Shown: one piece after another, positions 1 to 7,563 of the stretch
Position numbering within the stretch: the first letter of the stretch is position 1
How the letters are laid out: every line of letters begins with the position of its first letter
Assembly (NCBI GenBank): GCA_022760735.1
Contig: JAKELU010000013.1
Span: 535-61,313, forward strand
Origin: Firmicutes bacterium FC7
GTDB taxonomy: Bacteria; Bacillota; Clostridia; Tissierellales; Tissierellaceae
Reading direction: 5' to 3'
Length of the DNA stretch: 60,779 bases
The notes under the pieces: model-generated
Seen by the model: the letters and a program-made list of their open reading frames with translations, nothing else
The model's database searches: none
Told to the model about the DNA's origin: nothing
Position numbers and translations under genes: made by a program

Positions 1-202
1 GAGTTTGCTCGTGAGCAGTGAAGAATGACAAAGTTTGCTCGTGGAAGGTTTACTCATAAAATGAGTATTCATACGCAGGGTATAACCTTAGGGAGGAAAT
101 ATCGAAACCACCTACACATCGGAATTCTACTTGCTTTCGAGGGATTAAAACTACGTCCGTTTAGCATATTTTTGTTTATTTCTATATCTATTTTTGAACA
201 CA

Positions 203-240
203 AAAAAACCGCCAAAGGGAATTCTCCCCCCTGACGGTTG
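203..240 (-). terminator. Terminator hairpin inside the left cassette
   Basis: AACCGCCA and TGACGGTT form the arms. Read on the minus strand, the hairpin is followed by a T run. It is the counterpart of the terminator at 41081-41119, but its loop is different (GGGAATTCTCCCCCC). Confidence 0.55.
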
Positions 241-247
241 GCGCTTG

Positions 248-295
248 CGATAAGCAAACTTTGTAATTGTAAACAAACTCGTGTGTAATGAAACA
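248..295 (-). mobile_element. Tn7-like R-type transposon end (left cassette)
   Basis: Read inward on the minus strand from 295, the sequence is TGTTTCATTACACACGAGTT, then a second site ATTACAAAGTTTGC. It matches the R end at 41173 inward (TGTTTATTTACACTCGAGTT, CTTACAAAGTTTG). It begins with TGT as Tn7-family ends do. Its orientation means that the element it bounds lies to its left. Confidence 0.7.
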
Positions 296-393
296 ATGAA
301 CAATTTACATGTAGTAATTCTACACTATTTAGACCCTATATTAATTTGTAATATAGTCGCATATTAAAAACATTACGACATAATTATTATTTA

Positions 394-864
394 TTATTTT
401 TTCATAAAACGAGTAAAGATTTGATAAAATAAATATCCGAGTACTGCACCTAATACATTTAGAAGGATGTCATCTACATCAAAATCGCCGAGTGCAGTTA
501 ATAATTGGATAATTTCAAACACTAAACTCAAAATAAATGAACTTAATATCACAAATTTAAACTTATTCATTCTATCAGTAAGCACCGATAGCAAAAAACC
601 AAATGGTGCAAATGCAATAATGTTTCCTAAGATATTTTCTACTGAAATTCTTATATTTTGACTTTTAAACAAAAATTCAAAAATACTTTTTAACGGTATA
701 AAGTTACTATTGGCTATTCTAAAACTTAATGATGGTATTTCACAACCTTACAAGATTTCTTTTATCATAGGCATTGGATATTTAAAAAGTATGATTTTTA
801 TTAGCAGTGCTAAATATATAATAAATGAAATCCAAACTACAATTTTCCCTTTTTTAGTTTTCAT
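394..864 (-). pseudogene. VanZ-like membrane protein gene interrupted by an in-frame stop
   Basis: A good ribosome site (GGAGGAGG) precedes an ATG at 864. The frame runs 38 codons, including a hydrophobic segment (about residues 9-27), then meets TAA at 750-748. The same frame reopens at once and runs to 394. The downstream part has the VanZ-family pattern: a hydrophobic NIIAFAPFGFLL segment, EIIQ, then DFDVDDILLNVLGAVLGYL and a final membrane segment. Joined, the product would be about 156 residues with three to four membrane spans, normal for small VanZ-like proteins. A restart at the TTG at 672 would give only a 92-residue C-terminal piece and lacks a clear ribosome site. VanZ-like proteins are linked to glycopeptide tolerance in some bacteria, but most members have unknown roles. 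Confidence 0.7.
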
Positions 865-950
865 TAGTTCCTCCTCCATTATTACGACACATAAATCTAC
901 AACTACGACATAGAAAATTGAATCTTCTGCCTATTTCTTATTTAACTTAT

Positions 951-1901
951 CTATTGCGACACTGGCTCAATAATTTCACGGTTTTGTAAGTTTATACCCC
1001 AGTCAAAAGTCCCGTTATTATAGTTATATACAATTATTTCAGGATGATAATGATTAATCACCCTACCTAAACTGAAACTTAATGATACTGGTGTGGTAGC
1101 AAATAAATGTATCTTTTCAACACCTTTGGCTTTCATCTCAGTTAGCATTTTTTCAAATTCACGCTGGTATTTATCTATTTGAGCATAGTTAGTTATTTTC
1201 CATCTACCGATTTTACTGGAACTTAAGGATACAATTGAAGAAACATTTACAACTTTTTTGATATCATCGTCGTTTATTTTGAAAGACTGTTCTATTTTTA
1301 AGACAACTTCTTTATCTAATGAATCATAGTTATTTAGTGTTTGTTCTATTTCAATTTCCGTGTTATATATACGTTTTAGTTCAAAAAAACCTTTTCCCAA
1401 ACATTCTGAGTCCATTCCTTGATATTCATATAATATTGGATCATCAATATCAGAAAAATTAACTCCATCTAGAAACCCTAATGGTACATGGGGAAACCCA
1501 ATATATATTAATGAATTCCCATTTTTCATTATTCTTTTAGCCTTCTGTATTGTTTTTTGTTGTCTTTTAACTATATTTTCTAACTTTTCCTTAGTTATTG
1601 TTCCATCTTTATCAAAATCTCTGAATGTGTATAGTTTAAATACCTTACACCCATATTCCATATAATCCTTTATAATTTCATCAATTTTCCCTTCTTTTTT
1701 TGAAAAATTAGCAACTAGAACATATTCTTTTCGAATAAAAGGGATTTTGTTCACCAATCTCTGCAATAATCTATTATTTTTATATGACAGTATAGATATT
1801 ATAAATAGTATAATTATTAGTATTACTAACAAAATTAACCCATTTACAAGGTCCTTTTCTATTAGATCAATTATTGCATTAACTAATTTTAATAATTCCA
1901 T
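951..1901 (-). CDS. Membrane-anchored SAVED-domain CBASS effector (Cap14-like)
   Basis: This is the last gene of the CBASS operon. One strong hydrophobic segment (about residues 22-40 from the chosen start) follows a short amphipathic N terminus, so the protein should sit in the inner membrane. The C-terminal half has the SAVED-domain pattern: a hydrophobic strand HLFATTPVSLSFSLGRVI, then a strand ending in the family's typical FDWGINL. Known biology: SAVED domains bind cyclic oligonucleotides made by CD-NTases, and TM-SAVED effectors are thought to damage the membrane once activated. I chose the ATG at 1901, preceded by GGGGTG at good spacing; it overlaps the JAB gene by 23 bp. A longer frame reaches 1952 without a ribosome site. 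The effector follows cap3 here, whereas many CBASS operons place it first. Confidence 0.78.
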   Translation of the reverse strand: MELLKLVNAIIDLIEKDLVNGLILLVILIIILFIISILSYKNNRLLQRLVNKIPFIRKEYVLVANFSKKEGKIDEIIKDYMEYGCKVFKLYTFRDFDKDGTITKEKLENIVKRQQKTIQKAKRIMKNGNSLIYIGFPHVPLGFLDGVNFSDIDDPILYEYQGMDSECLGKGFFELKRIYNTEIEIEQTLNNYDSLDKEVVLKIEQSFKINDDDIKKVVNVSSIVSLSSSKIGRWKITNYAQIDKYQREFEKMLTEMKAKGVEKIHLFATTPVSLSFSLGRVINHYHPEIIVYNYNNGTFDWGINLQNREIIEPVSQ

Positions 1902-2370
1902 TATAATCACCCCTAAAAACCTGATATATTTCCATCCTTTCCCTATCACCAATCCATATTTTATAAATGTCTATTCCTGCTATAATAAATAATAATATTT
2001 TGGTCTCCGTATTTGATTTTTTCATTAAATTCTTCCAATTTCTAATATCCCGTTGTGAAGGAAAAGGATCTTCTTGGGGATGAGTATGCCATTCGCCAAA
2101 ATACATCTTGGTAAATTGGCTGTCGATCCATTTCTGTTCTAGCAATTCATTGTGTTTTTTACTACGCACATAATTTAATCTTGAACATTTATCATCCTTT
2201 ATAGGTAAGGTCAAATCCTCTATAATGATGTCTTTAGTTCCCCTAATAATCGACCCTATTAGCATCCCGCCACTTTCATAATCACTTATATTAACTTGTC
2301 GTTTATCGTAAATATGAGATAATACTTCACAATTAATTTTTATTTTTCTTTCCCCTATATTTATTATCAT
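1879..2370 (-). CDS. cap3: Cap3-like JAB/JAMM isopeptidase of CBASS
   Basis: The protein has 163 residues with a complete JAMM zinc-protease signature: Glu32 in ESGGMLIG, EWHTHP with His95 and His97, then PSQRD with Ser105 and Asp108. Known biology: Cap3 proteases reverse the conjugation that Cap2 makes at the C terminus of the CD-NTase, acting like a deubiquitinase. Its start overlaps the end of cap2 by 4 bp, the usual sign of translational coupling. The gene after it is the effector. Nothing appears truncated. Confidence 0.88.
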   Translation of the reverse strand: MIINIGERKIKINCEVLSHIYDKRQVNISDYESGGMLIGSIIRGTKDIIIEDLTLPIKDDKCSRLNYVRSKKHNELLEQKWIDSQFTKMYFGEWHTHPQEDPFPSQRDIRNWKNLMKKSNTETKILLFIIAGIDIYKIWIGDRERMEIYQVFRGDYNGIIKIS

Positions 2371-4067
2371 CTTGAACCTCTTTTACCACAAACCCGACAA
2401 TCCGTTCTTATAAAATTTGTAGTCCCATTTTCTAAGACATCTAAACTTTCTTCATATCTTGAAGATGTGCTAAAGCCACTCTCCCTAAATTGCTTTGCTT
2501 GACCCTTCCAAGAAACTAAACAGTTTTCAGTTGTTTCGCCTCTCACTAAACTTAATGCTAGACGTGTTGCTATTAAAGCAGTCTGCATTGAATCCACTCC
2601 ACCATAGGGTGTATATGTACCTGAACACCCATTTATGTTCATAGTATATGGTATATCACTTTTTCCTGCAAAGGCTGCGTAATTACTCAAATCCTCTTTA
2701 ATTAAACACTCATAACAGCCCTTCTCTGTTATATTCACAAGCAAAGCATGTCCACCTATCCCATAAGCCTCAACCCATGTAAAGATTGCTGGGGTATTGG
2801 TTTCTAGAACTAATTCATTTAGTTTTCTCTCAACATTAGGATCACCGATTGCAAATATAATCAAACTAAATTCTTCTAAATCGACTTGTTTGTTACTAAT
2901 GGCAACTAATATATCAGTATTCAATGCTTCTACATTCGTATTTGGATATCTGGTTTCAATTTCTTTCTTAAGCAAATCAACTTTCGCCTTTGCTTTAATA
3001 GCCATATTCATTCCAAGAAAGTGCCTGTATGAATTCTCCATTGATAGTTTATCATTATCTACTATGGTAAATTCCTTTATACCAGACCTTGCCAATAGAA
3101 AAAGTATGTCACTACCAATTGACCCGCAACCTACTAGTAAAATTCTACTATTGGTAGTTAGACCGCCACCTCTTTTTATTAAGGAATTGTCATCTTCTCT
3201 ACAAATAAAGATTGGCAATATTTCAAATACCTGCGATGGATCATATTCTATTATCGGTACAGACTTAGTGCTTCTACCTTCAATTTTTTTATACCATAAC
3301 CCTATTCTTACTCTTTGCCCTGTAATTAAAGGAATTTCCAATAGATAATAGTAATTATTTTTATTCTTTGCAAAAATTTTTAATTGCTCAATCTTTTCCT
3401 CTGTTGTATGCTCTAATATTAGATTTTGAATCTCTTCTGCACTCCAAAATTGATCCCCTTGAGGAACATTGCCCTTATATGTTTTATCCAATGGAATAAA
3501 AAGTGCCTTATTTGGGAGATTGGTAATTTTTAATTCATATAACCTTTCTAACATCTTTATTGATTGCTCATCATCTGCTAAGAAACATATTGGAGCGCTA
3601 TTTTTCCCAGTATAAACATTTATTTGCTCAACCCTATTAGTCTTATTGTATATTGAAAAAGCCGTTTTCAAATTATTTAAAGTAGAAAAATAGTAATTGA
3701 ATTCTCTATGAAATTCAACTATCTCACTATTTGCTAATAATATATCTTCAACCCGTTCAAAAACTAAGTCTAATAAAATACTTGGATTGGTATCCCAAAT
3801 AACTCCTTCTTTATCCAAGTAGCATATTAAACCACTTCTTAAAATGTGAGGTTTTTTAGGCACATGAAAACAGTCAGTATCTATAGACACTAATGGTAAA
3901 TGAGCAGGAAAAAAATCATCAAAAACTATAATTAGAGGAACTACATACCCATTTCTTAACCTAAATTTTATTTTATAAACTTTTCCATCCTCTTCCCCTA
4001 TAATATCATTGAGATATTGTTTGTCAGACAAAAGTTTCATATAATTATATTTCATAATCCTAATCAT
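2367..4067 (-). CDS. cap2: Cap2-like E1/E2 ubiquitin-conjugation fusion of CBASS
   Basis: The protein has 566 residues. The N-terminal part resembles a bacterial E2/UBC fold: FFPAHLPLVS, a proline-rich stretch, and a probable catalytic Cys82 in SGLICYLD. The C-terminal half is a ThiF/E1 adenylation domain with the nucleotide loop LLVGCGSIGSD and NSYRHFLG, plus a probable E1 catalytic cysteine in NGCSGTYTPYGG. The end carries a CRVCG pair that may bind zinc. Known biology: Cap2 adenylates the C terminus of the CD-NTase and conjugates it to a target, priming nucleotide signalling. The ATG at 4067 overlaps the CD-NTase stop as ATGA, so the two are coupled. Confidence 0.88.
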   Translation of the reverse strand: MIRIMKYNYMKLLSDKQYLNDIIGEEDGKVYKIKFRLRNGYVVPLIIVFDDFFPAHLPLVSIDTDCFHVPKKPHILRSGLICYLDKEGVIWDTNPSILLDLVFERVEDILLANSEIVEFHREFNYYFSTLNNLKTAFSIYNKTNRVEQINVYTGKNSAPICFLADDEQSIKMLERLYELKITNLPNKALFIPLDKTYKGNVPQGDQFWSAEEIQNLILEHTTEEKIEQLKIFAKNKNNYYYLLEIPLITGQRVRIGLWYKKIEGRSTKSVPIIEYDPSQVFEILPIFICREDDNSLIKRGGGLTTNSRILLVGCGSIGSDILFLLARSGIKEFTIVDNDKLSMENSYRHFLGMNMAIKAKAKVDLLKKEIETRYPNTNVEALNTDILVAISNKQVDLEEFSLIIFAIGDPNVERKLNELVLETNTPAIFTWVEAYGIGGHALLVNITEKGCYECLIKEDLSNYAAFAGKSDIPYTMNINGCSGTYTPYGGVDSMQTALIATRLALSLVRGETTENCLVSWKGQAKQFRESGFSTSSRYEESLDVLENGTTNFIRTDCRVCGKRGSR

Positions 4068-5134
4068 TCCTTTAGTGCGGAAAAAGATGAAGGAGCATTC
4101 GATTTGCCGACAGTATACCTACTTTCTTTCGCTTCTGGCACTGGAAATTTATCACCAAAATATTCAACTAATAACTTACAAGCAGTATGAGGATCTGGTT
4201 CATTTTCAGCAGATTCTAGTGCATTATATAATTTATCTAATTCATGATAAAAATTGGTCATTTGATTTTTAGTCATTTTTTCAAATATATCTTTATAAGG
4301 TTTAACCGGAAGTTGAAGATAGATTGAGTATACATATTCTTCTTTTTCATAATCCCACTCACATATAAAACTATTTTTAAGATTATATACAAAATTTTTT
4401 AAAGCCTTAAGGTCAACATACTCCACTTTATCTGTTAATGGATTAGGTTCACTATATGGGCTAAACAATTTGCATGCAGCAATAGTAATTCCTACACTAG
4501 GAGGCTGGGAATTCCCACTAGATGTAAAACGAATATCTTTCCATTTTTTTAAATAACGAACAATTCTTTTGAATTGCTTTTTATCATCTCCAGAAAAACT
4601 ATTCTTTATATAATCATTTAAACCGATTGGATCTGCAACCTCCCAATATTTATTTTCGCTATTAGAATTTTCTTTGCCCCATGCTAAATATAAATCATCA
4701 TCATATTTTGATTTTGCATATACAGGTAAGTCCACATGATAAGCAGGTTCTTCATCTATGGAATAAGTAATTGTTACACATGGTCTTTTTATTTCAGGTG
4801 GTACTGTAGTGTGACCATCCATTATTTCTTTAATCCACTTTTTCATTTCTGTAGGGTCTTCATAGTCTTCGATATATAAGTCGAAAATAGCACCTTCATC
4901 AATATCATAGTCGCCATCTTCTGGAATTATCCCCAGATCTACTGCATAACTGCCTTGATCGATAAATTCAACACTAGGGACTCCATTTTCATCATCTTCA
5001 AACTTGTCTTTTAATCCATTTTTAATTTTATTAATAATAATATCTCGTTTTTCTCTTAATGTAGCATTTTCGCCAAATCTTTTTAACTTTATATTATTAT
5101 GAAAATCTTCAAACTGCTTTTGAATATCTGCCAT
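4064..5134 (-). CDS. CD-NTase (cGAS/DncV-like nucleotidyltransferase), CBASS sensor-synthase
   Basis: The protein has 356 residues. The nucleotidyltransferase core is clear: QGSY with Gly61-Ser62, the metal-binding pair Asp77 and Asp79 in DYDIDEG, and a third acid Asp135 in YHVDLPVYA. The C terminus is a flexible tail ending ...SSFSALKE, the part that Cap2 modifies in studied type II systems. Known biology: on phage infection such enzymes make cyclic di- or trinucleotides that switch on the effector. The ATG at 5134 follows an AGGGGGAG ribosome site. The product nucleotide and the clade cannot be settled by reading. It is the first gene of the operon CD-NTase–cap2–cap3–effector. Confidence 0.9.
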   Translation of the reverse strand: MADIQKQFEDFHNNIKLKRFGENATLREKRDIIINKIKNGLKDKFEDDENGVPSVEFIDQGSYAVDLGIIPEDGDYDIDEGAIFDLYIEDYEDPTEMKKWIKEIMDGHTTVPPEIKRPCVTITYSIDEEPAYHVDLPVYAKSKYDDDLYLAWGKENSNSENKYWEVADPIGLNDYIKNSFSGDDKKQFKRIVRYLKKWKDIRFTSSGNSQPPSVGITIAACKLFSPYSEPNPLTDKVEYVDLKALKNFVYNLKNSFICEWDYEKEEYVYSIYLQLPVKPYKDIFEKMTKNQMTNFYHELDKLYNALESAENEPDPHTACKLLVEYFGDKFPVPEAKESRYTVGKSNAPSSFSALKE

Positions 5135-5232
5135 AAAATCTCCCCCTTTAATTTTAAAATACCCGTTCTAAATAATAGAAGATATCCTGCACTTTGCTAA
5201 AGCATTTCCGATTCCATTTACTGTCTAAAAAT

Positions 5233-5262
5233 ATTATATCATTATTTATATTGGTTGACCAA
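5233..5262 (-). promoter_or_regulatory. Candidate promoter of the CBASS operon
   Basis: On the minus strand, TTGGTC (5262-5257) and TATAAT (5238-5233) are 18 bp apart, about 100 bp before the CD-NTase start. The -35 region overlaps the near-palindrome TTGGTTGACCAA, which could be an operator. No transcript data are available to me. Confidence 0.45.
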
Positions 5263-5345
5263 AAATAATGATCCTTAATAATATATAATTTGAGTTAATA
5301 CCAATACCATATAACATTAGAAATGTTATTTAAAAAAATCTTCAT

Positions 5346-5382
5346 AATTAAAGGCTATGAATCTTTTCATAGCCTTTAATTA
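5346..5382. terminator. Bidirectional terminator between the recombinase and CBASS
   Basis: AATTAAAGGCTATGAA pairs perfectly with TTCATAGCCTTTAATT around a TCTT loop. The hairpin overlaps the stop codon of the recombinase gene. Confidence 0.75.
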
Positions 5383-6210
5383 CAGGTTATTTATTTTTCC
5401 CCTAATTGCTTCTCTACTCGGATTCAAATATATAAGCGTTGTGTGAATATTGCTATGCCCTGCTAAATAGGCAACCTCATGAACCGATAAGCCACCCTCC
5501 AAAGCAATTGTGCAAAAATAATGTCGCAATGTATGAGGCGTGATCTTATCGCTATACTTGTTGAAAACCTTGTTAACTGTTGACCTATGAATCACATTAC
5601 CATTACTATTTGCAAATAAATATGGACTTTCACTTTCTCTCACTCTTAAGAACTCTCTTATACTATTAATAATCTTATCATTTAGATAAACAACTCTGTC
5701 TTTATCCCCTTTACCCCTAACCTTTAACTCTCCAACTGATAAATTAAAGTCTGTTAACTGAATATTGAGTGCTTCACTAATCCTTAAACCTGCGTATGCT
5801 AACAATGTCGCCAAACAATAAATATCCCGGTGACCATTCTCTAATAGTTGTTGTCTAAAAGCGTCTACTTCCTGTTTAGTTATATCCGAAGGGTTTGCAT
5901 ATGTCTGCTGAACCTTAATATTATCATTCTTTGAAACTACTTGGTCCTGTTGTATTCCTTTTTCAATCAAAAATTCATTATACTTTATCAATGCACTAAT
6001 CTTGCTATTTATCGTTCTCCCAGTATCTTTCTTAATGTTACGAAGATAACTGATATAATCTAATATGTTTTCTCGGTATAGCACCAAACATTCTCTGCCG
6101 AAGGACTCCAAATACCATTGATAGTAACCTTTAATATGCAAGTAGTAACTATTGATAGTATTCTCGCTTTTTCCTTGTAATGTTAAATAATCTTTGAATA
6201 CCTCTAACAA
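5380..6210 (-). CDS. Tyrosine recombinase (XerC/XerD-like)
   Basis: The N-terminal half has a SAM-like core-binding domain (about residues 4-85). The catalytic half shows the Arg in YAGLRISEALN, the Lys in GKGDKDRVV, HTLRHYF, the second His in LAGHSNIHTT, and the nucleophile Tyr in LIYLNPS. The likely start is TTG at 6210, with GGAGGTG seven bases upstream; an ATG at 6243 lacks a ribosome site. The length of 276 residues fits the Xer and small-integrase class. Inside a plasmid-like element it could resolve multimers or cointegrates, or run its own site-specific integration (inference). Repeated ATTATGTTG sequences lie just upstream. It is not an HsdS inverter by position. Confidence 0.85.
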   Translation of the reverse strand: MLEVFKDYLTLQGKSENTINSYYLHIKGYYQWYLESFGRECLVLYRENILDYISYLRNIKKDTGRTINSKISALIKYNEFLIEKGIQQDQVVSKNDNIKVQQTYANPSDITKQEVDAFRQQLLENGHRDIYCLATLLAYAGLRISEALNIQLTDFNLSVGELKVRGKGDKDRVVYLNDKIINSIREFLRVRESESPYLFANSNGNVIHRSTVNKVFNKYSDKITPHTLRHYFCTIALEGGLSVHEVAYLAGHSNIHTTLIYLNPSREAIRGKINNL

Positions 6211-6222
6211 AATTTCACCTCC

Positions 6223-6350
6223 ATAAATTATGTTGCCAATCATATTTCTAAATTCCCGTAAATTATGTTGAATTTATATATTGATGTTACCGCCTTTAGA
6301 AACAAAAGTCAGGACCTTCGGCAGCATAATTTATATTATGTTGAAAAAAT
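6223..6350. repeat. Three ATTATGTTG repeats upstream of the recombinase
   Basis: ATAAATTATGTTG (6223-6235), GTAAATTATGTTGAATTTAT (6259-6278) and TTATATTATGTTGAAAAAA (6331-6349) share a core. The middle copy is an imperfect palindrome. The first lies over the unused upstream ATG of the recombinase frame. They may be recombinase sites or operators. Confidence 0.45.
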
Positions 6351-6429
6351 TTTTAGCCCAATCTCTTTGTAAACTAAGTATTACAAATATAAATTGGGGT
6401 AATCTACAAAAGCAGTTGCAATTTAAAAA

Positions 6430-6455
6430 GGAGTCTAGGCTTATAGCCCGACTCC
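6430..6455 (-). terminator. Terminator after the 118-residue gene
   Basis: GGAGTC and GACTCC flank a short inner stem; on the minus strand the hairpin is followed by TTTTTAAA. It sits 24 bp beyond the stop at 6479. Confidence 0.7.
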
Positions 6456-6478
6456 CTACATAACCCTTTATAACCTTT

Positions 6479-6835
6479 TCATTGCTCTGAAGTAGTTTCT
6501 GCTTCATCAATTTCTTCTAACTCACATAATTTATCATACAGAGTTTTTAGTTCAACAAATTTTTTCTCTTCCAATAGTTCCAGATTGCCTGACTTTAAAA
6601 CTTCCTGTAATGCCTCTTCTTTACTTACTATATAAGCATAGTCTTTTGAGCCTTGCATTTGAGAACCAATAATAATAACAAACCTGCCGTCTTTTAACTT
6701 AGTAATGCCTTTATGCATTCCTAATCCTCCATTACCCCAGTTACGTCCATTCCAGTAATCTAATTTTTCATTATATTTTACTCTGGCAACAATCTTATTA
6801 CAAAATTCACTTTCATAAACATTAACCCTACTCAT
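6479..6835 (-). CDS. Hypothetical protein, 118 residues
   Basis: I do not recognise this protein. It opens with a compact β-rich part holding WNGRNWGNGG (about residues 28-37), followed by a predicted helical, acidic C terminus (EEALQEVLKSGNLELLEEKK...). There is no signal peptide or membrane segment. A ribosome site (GGAGAG) precedes the ATG. The gene has its own terminator and a structured leader at 6869-6915 resembling the leader before the gene at 32589-33005, so the two may be regulated together. It sits between the recombinase and the methylase-associated operon. Confidence 0.65.
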   Translation of the reverse strand: MSRVNVYESEFCNKIVARVKYNEKLDYWNGRNWGNGGLGMHKGITKLKDGRFVIIIGSQMQGSKDYAYIVSKEEALQEVLKSGNLELLEEKKFVELKTLYDKLCELEEIDEAETTSEQ

Positions 6836-6868
6836 AAAAACATCTCTCCTTTCTAAATAAACAAAAAA

Positions 6869-6915
6869 ACTAACACGGCAAGACCCTCTTATCTGGGCAA
6901 ATTTGCTATGTTAGT
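6869..6915 (-). promoter_or_regulatory. Attenuator-like leader hairpin, copy 1
   Basis: On the minus strand ACTAACA and TGTTAGT form outer arms around an inner CCC/GGG stem, followed by TTTTTTTG, as in an intrinsic terminator placed in a 5' leader. The same outer arms, the flank TTTGCTNTGTTAGT and CTTTGATTT recur at 33038-33095. Confidence 0.55.
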
Positions 6916-7012
6916 TTACTTTGATTTAATATTATTTTATTATCACTTATAATGATATTTCAAACTACTCATGCTGTCAAATTTTTGGGCAGCAATATTT
7001 TGAACAATTTTC

Positions 7013-7348
7013 CTAAATCCCCTTATCTCCTCTACTTATCAGATAATCTATTACTTCCTTGTAATCCTCATCATATTCACTTTTTTCATGGTCATGGCCA
7101 TATGCTTTTCTAATCTCCAATAAAACATTATAAATTTCATTTTCTTCATATGATTCCTTTACTTCAACAAATTTGAAAAGCCTATGTTCATCAAGATTAT
7201 CCCTGTGTTTATAGGCTAAATAATAATAATTTTTTGTTGGTATTAATGATATAAAATGGCCATTAAATCCAAAACCATGAACGCATTTGTAAGTATCTAA
7301 TAGTGACTCGGATAGTTCTAAAGCATCTAAATTCTTAATTTCACGCAT
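7013..7348 (-). CDS. Hypothetical protein, about 111 residues
   Basis: I do not recognise this protein. I chose the ATG at 7348 because AGGAGGTGATGT precedes it; a longer frame reaches 7405 without a ribosome site. The protein is soluble and acidic, with a tyrosine-rich middle (TKNYYYLAYKH) and a helical C-terminal half ending DYLISRGDKGI. It has no cysteine cluster, signal or membrane segment. It stands alone between two intergenic gaps, downstream in direction from the large operon. Confidence 0.6.
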   Translation of the reverse strand: MREIKNLDALELSESLLDTYKCVHGFGFNGHFISLIPTKNYYYLAYKHRDNLDEHRLFKFVEVKESYEENEIYNVLLEIRKAYGHDHEKSEYDEDYKEVIDYLISRGDKGI

Positions 7349-7563
7349 TACATCACCTCCTATTCTCTGTTTTTTAAAGCGTGTACAGTGTACCATCACT
7401 TTCACATAACTTCTAGACTTGATATCTATTTATTACATGAAACTAAAATATTTTGATCCTTTTATTTTACATCTGCAACAAAAATAAAAAGCCAGGGGAG
7501 CAAAATTACTTTTGTCTACACCCTGTACTTGATTTTTATTAAAACTTTCAATGCTTAACTTTT

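Larger units (their letters stand above)
1..295. repeat. Left copy of the Tn7-like end cassette, truncated by the window start
   Basis: This stretch is a direct repeat of 40890-41173. It opens with two TnsB-site-like repeats (GAGTTTGCTCGTG at 1-13, GACAAAGTTTGCTCGTG at 27-43), continues through a core of about 145 bp that differs from the right copy by a handful of substitutions plus an insertion of about 10 bp near 50-60, then a terminator hairpin, and finishes with an R-type end at 295. The terminator loop and the R end differ clearly between copies, so the duplication is not recent or the copies have different histories. The outer L end of this copy lies outside the window. Confidence 0.85.

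Noticed and set aside
25-296. Short open frames on both strands in the left cassette
   Set aside because: They lack ribosome sites, differ between the two cassette copies and run through the terminator and R end.
296-340. L end of a tandem transposon starting right after the left cassette
   Set aside because: Only TTTACA matches. None of the GACAAAGTTTGCTC repeats occur there, so a working L end is not supported.
375-915. ACGACA repeats (about 377, 882, 902) as ends of a second transposon
   Set aside because: Only three scattered hexamers, with no TGT terminus or matching opposite end nearby.
6281-6463. Open frame of 60 codons between the recombinase and the 118-residue gene
   Set aside because: It runs through the repeats and the terminator, with no ribosome site.
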